From Hyphomicrobiales bacterium (GTDB taxonomy: Bacteria > Pseudomonadota > Alphaproteobacteria > Rhizobiales > Xanthobacteraceae): 5,811 bases of DNA. The notes under the pieces were generated by a model that was not told where the DNA came from, made no database searches, and was given only the letters and a program-made list of their open reading frames with translations. Made by a program: the position numbers and the translations under genes. The stretch covers positions 1 to 5,811 of the forward strand of contig JACQTM010000096.1 in NCBI GenBank assembly GCA_016210825.1. Reading direction: 5' to 3'. Position 1 is the first letter of the stretch. Each line of letters begins with the position of its first letter. Shown here piece by piece: positions 1 through 5,160 of the stretch.

Positions 1-70
1 ACCCGAGCCCGATCAGGATATTCGACGGCAGCAGTAGCAGTCCGAGAATCTTGGACATGACGAAAAACAT
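1..70 (-). CDS. YdcF-family (DUF218) membrane protein, N-terminal fragment
   Basis: Only the first 23 codons are inside the window; the gene continues past position 1. The visible peptide starts MFFVMSKILGLLLLPSNILI, a hydrophobic segment with one lysine, which would be the first membrane helix. The pattern of an SKILG stretch followed by a PSN turn and more hydrophobic residues is what I remember from the start of YdcF/ElyC/SanA-like proteins, a family of inner-membrane proteins linked to envelope maintenance. That family call rests on a very short stretch. The start at 70 is 15 nt after the stop of the RraA-like gene, so it is probably the next gene of the same operon. No good Shine-Dalgarno is visible before 70, and an in-frame ATG at 58 is a possible alternative start. 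Confidence 0.55.
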   Translation of the reverse strand, partial: MFFVMSKILGLLLLPSNILIGLG

Positions 71-85
71 GACCCGAGGTTGCCG

Positions 86-781
86 TCAGCGTTTCTTCCT
101 GTACTCCTCGTAACGCTTTTTCGTTTCTTCGTTCGGCGGATAGAGGCCGGGCAGCTTCACGCCCTTCTCGACTTCATTGACCACCCAGGCCTCATAGCGC
201 TCGTGCTCGGCGCCCTGTTCCGCAATCTCGCTGACGAGGTTCTGCGGGATCACCACCGCGCCGTCGTCGTCGGCGACGATGACATCGCCGGGAAAGATCG
301 CGCAGCCGCCGCAACCGATCGGTTCCTCCCAGCCGACGAATGTAAGCCCGTTGACCGAAGCCGGCGCGGCAACACCCGTGCACCAGACCGGTAGCTTCGT
401 CGCCAGTACGCCGGTTTTGTCGCGCATCACGCCATCGGTGATGAGCGCGGTAACCCCGCGCCTGACCATGCGCATGCATAGGATGTCGCCGAAGATGCCG
501 GCCGACGGCACCCCCATGGCGTCGGCGACGACGACGCAGCCTTCCGGCATCGCCTCGATTGCCGCGCGCGTCGAGATCGGCTTGCCCCAGCTCTCGGGCG
601 TGGCGAGATCCTCGCGCACCGGCACGAAGCGCAGCGTGAAGGCCGGCCCGACGACGCGTTTGCCGCCGGGAACGAGCGGCATCGGCCCGTGCATCCAGGT
701 GCGGCGGATGCCTTTCTTCTACAGCATCGTGGTGATGGTGCCGGTCGTCACCTCGCGCAAAGTCTCGAAGGCGGCGCTCAT
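86..781 (-). pseudogene. RraA-like protein (HMG aldolase / RraA fold), interrupted by in-frame TAG
   Basis: The frame from ATG 781 to TGA 86 has 231 codons before the final stop, the length I expect for the longer RraA-like proteins of alphaproteobacteria. Codon 21 (721-719) is TAG. Upstream of it the peptide MSAAFETLREVTTGTITTML fits the family N-terminus, and downstream the family continues at once with KKGIRRTWMHGPMPLVPGG. Counting the TAG as residue 21, family motifs include GIFGDI (about 95-100), DGVMRD (116-121, the DGxxRD substrate and metal site) and PGDVIVADDDG (164-174). Members are class II-type pyruvate aldolases/oxaloacetate decarboxylases or, in E. coli RraA, an RNase E inhibitor; the role here is not decided. 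ATG 781 has AGAGG six bases upstream. The open remainder, 694-86 (202 aa from Met30), has no ribosome binding site of its own and would lack the N-terminal helix. It lies 46 nt after the transporter gene. The mutation looks recent because the rest is undamaged; a sequencing error is an alternative. Confidence 0.8.
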
Positions 782-787
782 GAAAAT

Positions 788-792
788 CCTCT
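788..792 (-). promoter_or_regulatory. Ribosome binding site for the full-length RraA-like frame
   Basis: The minus strand reads AGAGG, six bases before the ATG at 781. It decides that translation of the RraA-like gene was built to begin at 781, upstream of the internal TAG, and not at the ATG at 694. Confidence 0.6.
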
Positions 793-827
793 TCGCTATC
801 TAAATTTGTTGCCCAGCGTTGTAATAA

Positions 828-1391
828 CTACGCCGGCATCAGGCCAAGCCGCTCGTCGCGCCGCCGCAGCAAGGAGACGAACGGAATCGATAGCAGCACC
901 ATCCAAGCCTTGCCGACAATCTGCCCAGCGAGAAAGTCGAGCGATCCAAAGGCGAGCCAGAGGAAGATGACCGAATCGACGACGAGCCCGACAAAGCTCG
1001 ACGCCACCACGGCGACCACGAGGCGGCGTCGCGCCAGCGGCGTGTAGACCGCAAGATCCGCAAGCTCCGACAACAGGAACGCTACGCCGGAAGCGAGCAC
1101 CAGCGCCGGCGGCGCCAGCGCCGCCGACAAAATCGCCCCTGCAAGGATCGCGCCGACGGAGAAGCCGGCGCCGAGCCGGCGCTGCACGAGATCGCGAAGC
1201 ACGAGCGCGATCCCAATCATCATCACGCCGGACGGCGCCATCAACCCTGGCGCCACGGGCAAGAGGCACGGTCCATTGGGCACGCAGACGGTGCCGACAT
1301 GGCCGATCATCCAGTTGGCGGCGGGAATGGTGAGTGCGAAGGCGGCTAGGAATATGCCGCCCTCGATCAGTCGCCGCTTGTCGTTGTTCAT
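828..1391 (-). CDS. VUT/YhhQ-family (DUF165) transporter, probable queuosine-precursor transporter
   Basis: A 187-residue integral membrane protein starting MNNDKRRLIEGG. Hydrophobic segments lie near residues 11-29, 50-66, 77-100, 101-119, 124-149 and 154-175, giving about six membrane spans. Family (PF02592) features include a VLRDLVQRR stretch (64-72), the ASGVAFLLSELADLAVYTPLARR region (100-122) and a following helix with VDSVIFLWLAFG (138-149). E. coli YhhQ of this family takes up the queuosine precursors preQ0 and preQ1. The start codon overlaps the queC stop (ATGA, 1391-1388), and AAGGAG and AGGA precede it on the minus strand, so this start is preferred over in-frame codons further upstream inside queC. 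The overlap with queC strongly supports a 7-deazaguanine substrate, though vitamin-type cargo cannot be excluded. It is somewhat shorter than YhhQ (about 220 residues), with a short Cys36-to-Cys42 loop. Confidence 0.85.
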   Translation of the reverse strand: MNNDKRRLIEGGIFLAAFALTIPAANWMIGHVGTVCVPNGPCLLPVAPGLMAPSGVMMIGIALVLRDLVQRRLGAGFSVGAILAGAILSAALAPPALVLASGVAFLLSELADLAVYTPLARRRLVVAVVASSFVGLVVDSVIFLWLAFGSLDFLAGQIVGKAWMVLLSIPFVSLLRRRDERLGLMPA

Positions 1392-2107
1392 GCCGTCCTG
1401 TCTCCTTCCGCGATGAAACGCGCGTAGCCCTCGGCGCGCAGGCGGCAGGCCGGGCAATCGCCGCAACCATAGCCCCAGGGGTGACGCTTGCTACGCTCGC
1501 CAAGATAGCAGCTATGGGTTTCCGCGATGACGAGATCAAGCATGTTTTCGCCGCCGATCTCCCTGGCAAGCGCGAAAGTCCCCGCCTTGTCGACCCACAT
1601 CAGCGGCGTGTGCACGACGCAGCGCCGGTCCATGCCGAGGGTGAGCGCCACTTGCATCGCCTTGATGGTGTCGTCGCGGCAATCCGGATAGCCGGAATAG
1701 TCGGTCTCGCACATGCCGGCGACGAGATGCTTAAGATCGCGGCGATAGGCAAGCGCGCCGGCAAAACACAGAAAAACGAGATTGCGGCCGGGCACGAAGG
1801 TGGTTGGAAGGTTGTTGGCGCCCATTTCGATGGCGACATCGCGGGTCAGCGCCGTCTCGGAGATTGCCGCGAGCGCATCGAGACGCACGACGTGATCCTC
1901 GCCGAGCCGCGCCCGCCATTGCGGATCGAGGGCTGCGAGCCGCTCGCGAATAGTGGGGCGCACGGCGAGTTCCACCGCATGGCGCTGGCCATAGTCGAAA
2001 CCGATGGTCTCGACGCGGGTAAATCGCTCCAGCGCCCAGGCGAGGCAGACAGTGGAATCCTGGCCGCCGGAGAACAGCACGAGCGCGGCGTCAGAGCTTG
2101 CGCGCAT
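1388..2107 (-). CDS. queC: 7-cyano-7-deazaguanine (preQ0) synthase QueC
   Basis: A 239-residue cytoplasmic enzyme that converts 7-carboxy-7-deazaguanine, ammonia and ATP to preQ0, the third dedicated step to queuosine in tRNA. The PP-loop for ATP is SGGQDST at residues 13-19, near the N-terminus as usual. The family-typical FDYGQRHAVE follows near residue 39. The C-terminal zinc site is complete: Cys200, Cys215, Cys218 and Cys221, the last three in CGDCPAC. Length fits the family (about 220-245). The start at 2107 shares its A with the stop of the upstream reductase (TGATG), which suggests coupled translation; in-frame starts at 2116 and 2134 are possible but would add residues before the usual N-terminus. 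The Shine-Dalgarno is weak (GGGA close to the ATG). Its stop overlaps the transporter start. queD, queE and queF or tgt are not in the window. Confidence 0.97.
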   Translation of the reverse strand: MRASSDAALVLFSGGQDSTVCLAWALERFTRVETIGFDYGQRHAVELAVRPTIRERLAALDPQWRARLGEDHVVRLDALAAISETALTRDVAIEMGANNLPTTFVPGRNLVFLCFAGALAYRRDLKHLVAGMCETDYSGYPDCRDDTIKAMQVALTLGMDRRCVVHTPLMWVDKAGTFALAREIGGENMLDLVIAETHSCYLGERSKRHPWGYGCGDCPACRLRAEGYARFIAEGDRTA

Positions 2108-2925
2108 CAATCCCATTGCGGCGACCAGCCCCAATCGACGATACGGCCGCCGCGTGCAAGCCCGGCAATCTCCGTCATTTCGGCCGCCGACAGTTTGAAA
2201 TCGAAGATCGCGATGTTCTCTTCAATGCGCTTGATCTTGCTGCTGCGCGGGATGACGGCGAGCCCCTGTTGTACGAGGTAGCGCAGCGATACCTGCGCCG
2301 CCGACTTGCCATGCGCCACGCCGATGCGCGCGAGCGTCTCGTCACCCTTGGCGCGTCCGCGTGCAACCGGACTATAGGCGACAACCGCCATGCCATGGCT
2401 GCGCGTGGCCGCAATCACCTTCGACTGGTCGAGATAAGGATGCACTTCGATCTGATTGCAGACCAATGGCTCGGTCGCCAATTTGTTCGCCTCGTCAAGC
2501 AGCGCCACGGTGTAGTTCGAAACCCCGATGTGACGCACGAGCCCCATGGTCTTCACCTTGCAAAGCGCGCCCATGGTCTCGGCGAGCGGCACACCCTTGT
2601 TCGGCCAGTGCAGCAACAGGAGGTCGATCTCCTGCAGGCGTAAATGGGTGAGGCTCTCCTTCACCGAACGTTCGAGCGCCGCGGGCGCCAGGCTGCCGGG
2701 CTCGACCTTGGTCACGACGAAGACCTCCGAGCGCTTGCCGGAGGCGCGCACGCCCTCGCCTACCTCGCGCTCATTGGCATACATCTGCGCGGTGTCGATG
2801 TGGCGGTAGCCGAGGCGGATCGCCTGCTCGACGAGGCGCGCGCAGTCGCGGCCGCGCAATTCCCAGGTGCCCAAGCCGACCAGCGGAATCTTCGCGCCCT
2901 TGGCCTCGATGATGTGCGCGCTCAA
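2107..2925 (-). CDS. Aldo-keto reductase, DkgB-like (AKR5-type)
   Basis: A 272-residue TIM-barrel NAD(P)H-dependent carbonyl reductase. The catalytic tetrad is present: Asp44 and Tyr49 in DTAQMYANE, Lys73 in VVTKV and His106 in LLLHWPN. The NADPH loop IPRSSKIKRIEENI (225-238) is the canonical form, so NADPH is expected. The protein ends SPQWD, like the PEWD end of E. coli DkgB (2,5-diketo-D-gluconate/methylglyoxal reductase), its closest relative from memory. The start is TTG at 2925: GAGG sits five bases upstream and is part of the ATGAGG over the stop of the preceding reductase. The ATG at 2936 is out of frame and closes after four codons. It follows the first reductase by 7 nt and overlaps queC by 1 nt. 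The physiological substrate cannot be read from the sequence; small aldehydes are the usual guess. Confidence 0.93.
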   Translation of the reverse strand: MSAHIIEAKGAKIPLVGLGTWELRGRDCARLVEQAIRLGYRHIDTAQMYANEREVGEGVRASGKRSEVFVVTKVEPGSLAPAALERSVKESLTHLRLQEIDLLLLHWPNKGVPLAETMGALCKVKTMGLVRHIGVSNYTVALLDEANKLATEPLVCNQIEVHPYLDQSKVIAATRSHGMAVVAYSPVARGRAKGDETLARIGVAHGKSAAQVSLRYLVQQGLAVIPRSSKIKRIEENIAIFDFKLSAAEMTEIAGLARGGRIVDWGWSPQWD

Positions 2926-2930
2926 TTCGG

Positions 2931-2934
2931 CCTC
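2931..2934 (-). promoter_or_regulatory. Ribosome binding site deciding a TTG start
   Basis: GAGG on the minus strand, five bases before TTG 2925, overlapping the TGA of the upstream reductase (2935-2933). It supports a TTG start and reinitiation by ribosomes finishing the upstream gene. Confidence 0.5.
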
Positions 2935-3763
2935 ATGTATCCCATTTCGGCGCTTGCGGCGGATTGACCACGCGCCCGTTCGGCCGCCTGAGCTTGGCGA
3001 TTTCCGCCATCTCGGCGCCGGACAGCTTGAAATCGAACACCGCCAAATTCGCGGCGAGATGCGCCGGCGTCGCCGTACGCGGGATTGGAATCAGTTCCTG
3101 CTGAATCAGCCAGCGCAGCGAAATCTGCGCCGAACTCTTGCCGTGCGCCTTACCGACGCGTTCGAGCACTTCGGCACCGGGAACCTTACCGCGCGCGATC
3201 GGGCAGTAGGCGGTCACCGCAATGCCATGCCGCTTGCAGGCAAAGATCACCTTGCTCTGATCGAGGAACGGATGAACCTCGATCTGGTTGGTGACCAGCG
3301 ACTCGCTCGCGAGCTTCGCTGCTTCGTCGAGAAGCGCGACGGTGAAATTGGCGACGCCGATGTGGCGCGTCTTGCCCTCGCGCTTGGCCTTGCACAATGC
3401 GCCAATGCTCTCGGTCATCGGCACTTGCGGATTGGGCCAATGGATCAGCAGGAGATCGACGACCGGGAGTTGCATAACCGCGAGGCTCTTGTCCACCGCG
3501 CGGGCGAAATCGTCGGCCTTCAAGTCCGTATGGCGCACCTTGGTGGTGACGAACACCTCGTCGCGCTTCACGCCGGAGGCGCGAAGACCCTCGCCCACTT
3601 CGCGCTCGTTATCGTAGAAGGTCGCGGTGTCGAGATGGCGATAACCCATCTTCAAGGCCGCCGAGACCGCATCGACGCAGACCTTCCCCTTCAGCGTCAT
3701 GGTGCCGAGGCCGATTTGCGGAATGCGGGCGCCGTGACTTTCGACCATCGGCACGGTGGGCAT
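2933..3763 (-). CDS. Aldo-keto reductase, DkgB-like, tandem paralogue
   Basis: A 276-residue aldo-keto reductase and tandem paralogue of the next gene: shared blocks include GYRH-DTA, NEREVGEG, RHIGV-N-TVALLDEA and NQIEVHP-LDQSKVI. The catalytic tetrad is Asp45, Tyr50 (DTATFYDNE), Lys75 (VTTKV) and His108 (LLIHWPN). The cofactor loop differs from its neighbour: IPRTATPAHLAANL lacks the SSK and RIEEN residues, so phosphate contacts to NADPH may be weaker. The start at 3763 has AGGAG eight bases upstream and gives the usual N-terminus (MPTVPMVESHGARIPQIGLGT); the frame is open up to 3832, but those extra residues do not look like the family. It is the first gene of the six-gene run, and its promoter should lie in the 100 nt before it. 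Substrate unknown; an aldehyde or ketone reduced with NAD(P)H in the cytoplasm. Confidence 0.93.
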   Translation of the reverse strand: MPTVPMVESHGARIPQIGLGTMTLKGKVCVDAVSAALKMGYRHLDTATFYDNEREVGEGLRASGVKRDEVFVTTKVRHTDLKADDFARAVDKSLAVMQLPVVDLLLIHWPNPQVPMTESIGALCKAKREGKTRHIGVANFTVALLDEAAKLASESLVTNQIEVHPFLDQSKVIFACKRHGIAVTAYCPIARGKVPGAEVLERVGKAHGKSSAQISLRWLIQQELIPIPRTATPAHLAANLAVFDFKLSGAEMAEIAKLRRPNGRVVNPPQAPKWDT

Positions 3764-3808
3764 GACGGGCTCTCCTGGATTTCCTGGTTGCGGGCGCGGA
3801 GCGGCGGC

Positions 3809-3837
3809 AGAATGCCGCGCGCCGATGAACATGCCAA
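3809..3837 (-). promoter_or_regulatory. Candidate promoter for the reductase-queC operon
   Basis: On the minus strand TTGGCA (3837-3832, preceded by C as in alphaproteobacterial -35 boxes) is followed after 17 nt by CATTCT (3814-3809). The -35 matches five of six consensus bases, but the -10 only three. It sits in the only sizeable gap before the operon, which is its main support. Confidence 0.3.
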
Positions 3838-3863
3838 GCCGTGGCCGTGCAACGCGGCCCCGC

Positions 3864-4247
3864 TCAGCGAATGACGCGAATTTTCACCGGCAGGTCGAGA
3901 GCGGTCCAGGCACGGTCAGCCGTGACGGCCGGCAATTTCAATTCCAGCGCCAGCGCAAGGCAAGCGCGATCCGCGAGCGAGAGGCCACGGCGCTTGGTCT
4001 TCTCGGCAAGCAGGCCGGCATCGATCGCACGACGGTGGTCGAAATGCTCAACGACGACAGGATAATTATCCAATGCCGCTTCAATCTCGTCCGGCGCTGT
4101 CCCGCGCAAAGTCAGCTTGGTGACGACCTCCGAGAAATTAACGGACGATATGATGCTGCCTTCAATGAAGTCATCCACGACTTTGTATCCCGGCTCTTCG
4201 TTTATCGAAGCCAAAATCGCGGACGCATCGAGAACCACCCTATCCAT
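3864..4247 (-). CDS. vapC: PIN-domain ribonuclease toxin, VapC-like
   Basis: A 127-residue protein with the full set of PIN-domain acidic residues: Asp7 (VLDASAIL), Glu40 (NFSEVV), Asp93 (GLSLADRACLALA) and Asp111 (TADRAW). These bind the metal ions of a single-strand endoribonuclease; VapC toxins usually cut tRNA or rRNA sites to stop translation. Length is normal for VapC (about 125-140). The start at 4247 lies 8 nt inside the end of the antitoxin gene in another frame, the usual coupled arrangement; the frame is open to 4295, but those residues would precede the family start MDRVVLDAS. No strong Shine-Dalgarno is visible, which fits translation by coupling. It is read toward the reductase operon, with 100 nt between them. 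The RNA target cannot be inferred. Confidence 0.93.
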   Translation of the reverse strand: MDRVVLDASAILASINEEPGYKVVDDFIEGSIISSVNFSEVVTKLTLRGTAPDEIEAALDNYPVVVEHFDHRRAIDAGLLAEKTKRRGLSLADRACLALALELKLPAVTADRAWTALDLPVKIRVIR

Positions 4248-4581
4248 TCTCGGCGTCTTTGCGTTCTCGCTCCGCCTCACGCCGCCTATCGGCAATCAAC
4301 TCGTCAACAAGGCTCACGCCCTCCGGGACAAATTTGCGCACAATGGCGCGGGCGCGGCGTAATCCCTCGGCCAGAGAGTAAATACGAAGTTCCCGACCTT
4401 CGAGACGGACATTGAGGCGATCGCCCGGTTTCATCCCCAGCGCCTCCCGCATCGGTGCCGGAATCACCAGCCGTCCGCCGGCGCCAAGTTCTACGGTCTG
4501 TTGCATTGAAGGCTTGTAGGTTGATTGGCCCTCTTCCGAGAAACCGGATTGGACTTTGGGTTTTCGCGGTTTATGGCTCAT
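4240..4581 (-). CDS. vapB: AbrB/SpoVT-fold antitoxin, VapB-like
   Basis: A 113-residue antitoxin partner of the PIN toxin. The swapped-hairpin DNA-binding domain spans about residues 28-68: VELGAGGRLVIPAPMREALG (30-49) followed by MKPGDRLNVRLEGRELRIYS. The C-terminus (VSLVDELIADRRREAERERK, 89-108) is the charged helix that wraps the toxin and is cut by proteases in such pairs. It would repress its own operon. The start is uncertain: ATG 4581 adds a basic, proline-rich tail often seen in alphaproteobacterial members, and a promoter-like sequence would place the transcript start on this ATG. ATG 4506 (Met26) is the next choice and would begin just before the domain. Neither has a good ribosome binding site. 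The gene overlaps the toxin gene by 8 nt. Confidence 0.88.
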   Translation of the reverse strand: MSHKPRKPKVQSGFSEEGQSTYKPSMQQTVELGAGGRLVIPAPMREALGMKPGDRLNVRLEGRELRIYSLAEGLRRARAIVRKFVPEGVSLVDELIADRRREAERERKDAENG

Positions 4582-4584
4582 CCA

Positions 4585-4610
4585 ATAAATATGGCATAAA
4601 CAATCATAAA
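4585..4610 (-). repeat. Three phased TTTAT units, candidate antitoxin operator
   Basis: On the minus strand TTTAT begins at 4610, 4600 and 4589, spacings of 10 and 11 bases, so the units lie on one face of the helix. They fill the spacer and the -10 region of the candidate promoter, where an autorepressor such as the AbrB-type antitoxin would act. In AT-rich DNA such short words can occur by chance. Confidence 0.35.
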
Positions 4611-4616
4611 TGGCAA
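4588..4616 (-). promoter_or_regulatory. Candidate promoter of the toxin-antitoxin operon
   Basis: On the minus strand TTGCCA (4616-4611, five of six consensus bases) is followed after 17 nt by CATATT (4593-4588, four of six). The expected transcript start, seven bases further, falls on the A of ATG 4581. The region is AT-rich compared with its surroundings. Confidence 0.45.
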
Positions 4617-4656
4617 AGACATATATCTTTGGCAATAATCGATAATTCTGGTGGGG

Positions 4657-5070
4657 TTAAATGGGTGGCTTTGGGCTCAATATCGCGAAAGCAAGATCGG
4701 GCGCGTTGTCGATCACTTTGAGCAGCGCGCGAGCCGGCCCGCGCGGCGAGCGCTTGCCCTGCTCCCAGTTGCGCACAGTTTCGATCGGCACGCCGAGCCG
4801 GGCGGCGAATTCAGCCTGGGTCAGTTTGGTCGCCGCGCGAATCCGCCGGGCATAGGCGGCGTCGGGCTCGGATGCGGCAAGCCTTGGTTTGGTCTCAGCA
4901 GCCGGCGTAGCGGACATCCCGACCGCCGATGCCAGAGCGGCGAGCCTAGCCGAGGGGGTGATAGCCATCGGCTCCTCGACCGGCAGCGGGCATTCGCTGC
5001 CGTCCGAAAGGATTTCGACGATCCGGCCGTCGGCCTTTAGCCGCAAGCGCCGGGGTGGGGTTTCAGCCAT
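4657..5070 (-). CDS. XRE-family helix-turn-helix regulator (HigA-like)
   Basis: A 137-residue DNA-binding protein. The helix-turn-helix is near the C-terminus: YARRIRAATKLTQAEFAARL (73-92) then GVPIETVRNWEQGKRSPRGP (93-112), with the recognition helix around 95-103. The tail ARALLKVIDNAPDLAFAIL is typical of HigA-like antitoxins and relatives. The N-terminus (RLRLKADGRIVEILSDGSEC, 8-27) looks like a small beta region, and residues 35-70 are an Ala/Pro-rich linker. No toxin gene of HigB/RelE type is adjacent: the 87 nt upstream are too short and the next gene downstream is the antitoxin of another pair, 75 nt away. It may therefore be a stand-alone regulator or an orphan antitoxin. No Shine-Dalgarno precedes ATG 5070. 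Repeated sequences over the start suggest self-repression. Confidence 0.88.
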   Translation of the reverse strand: MAETPPRRLRLKADGRIVEILSDGSECPLPVEEPMAITPSARLAALASAVGMSATPAAETKPRLAASEPDAAYARRIRAATKLTQAEFAARLGVPIETVRNWEQGKRSPRGPARALLKVIDNAPDLAFAILSPKPPI

Positions 5071-5119
5071 AGATGTAGTATAGCCGATTCGAGAATATGG
5101 GCCATAGAACTAGTATGCC
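5066..5119. repeat. Direct repeat over the XRE gene start, candidate operator
   Basis: Copy 1 (5066-5085) is GCCATAGATGTAGTATAGCC and copy 2 (5101-5119) is GCCATAGAACTAGTATGCC, 35 bp apart start to start. They share GCCATAGA, TAGTAT and GCC. Copy 1 covers the regulator's start codon and its candidate -10 box TATACT (5082-5077). Binding there would block expression. Confidence 0.5.
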
Positions 5120-5145
5120 AATGAACTATAAATATCTACCATCTG

Positions 5146-5160
5146 TAGGCCATTGGCCTA
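5146..5160. repeat. Perfect 15-bp palindrome TAGGCCATTGGCCTA
   Basis: Two 7-base arms around one central T. It includes the stop codon of the LprI-like gene (5160-5158) and lies about 75 bp before the XRE gene. No T-run follows it on either strand, so an operator is likelier than a terminator. A looser match to the neighbouring repeats (GCCAT ... TATAGCC, 5149-5165) overlaps it. Confidence 0.5.

Noticed and set aside
796..1569. Minus-strand open frame of 257 codons overlapping the transporter and queC in another frame
   Set aside because: Arg/Ala-rich low-complexity translation within two genes with clear homology; frame shadow.
1334..2281. Plus-strand open frame of 315 codons opposite queC
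   Set aside because: It is antisense to queC and the transporter, whose motifs are complete. Its arginine/alanine-rich translation shows no family features, as expected from a GC-rich shadow frame.
3804..3818. Hairpin GCGGCA-GAA-TGCCGC in the gap before the first reductase
   Set aside because: Short stem, three-base loop and no T-run; common by chance at this GC content. It could still influence the leader.
3843..3859. GC hairpin (GGCCG / CGGCC arms) just after the toxin stop as a terminator
   Set aside because: Stem of only five pairs and no T-run follows on the minus strand, so an intrinsic terminator is not supported.
2867..3874. Plus-strand open frame of 335 codons opposite the first aldo-keto reductase
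   Set aside because: Antisense shadow of a well-conserved gene in GC-rich DNA; no recognisable domain and no suitable ribosome binding site noticed.
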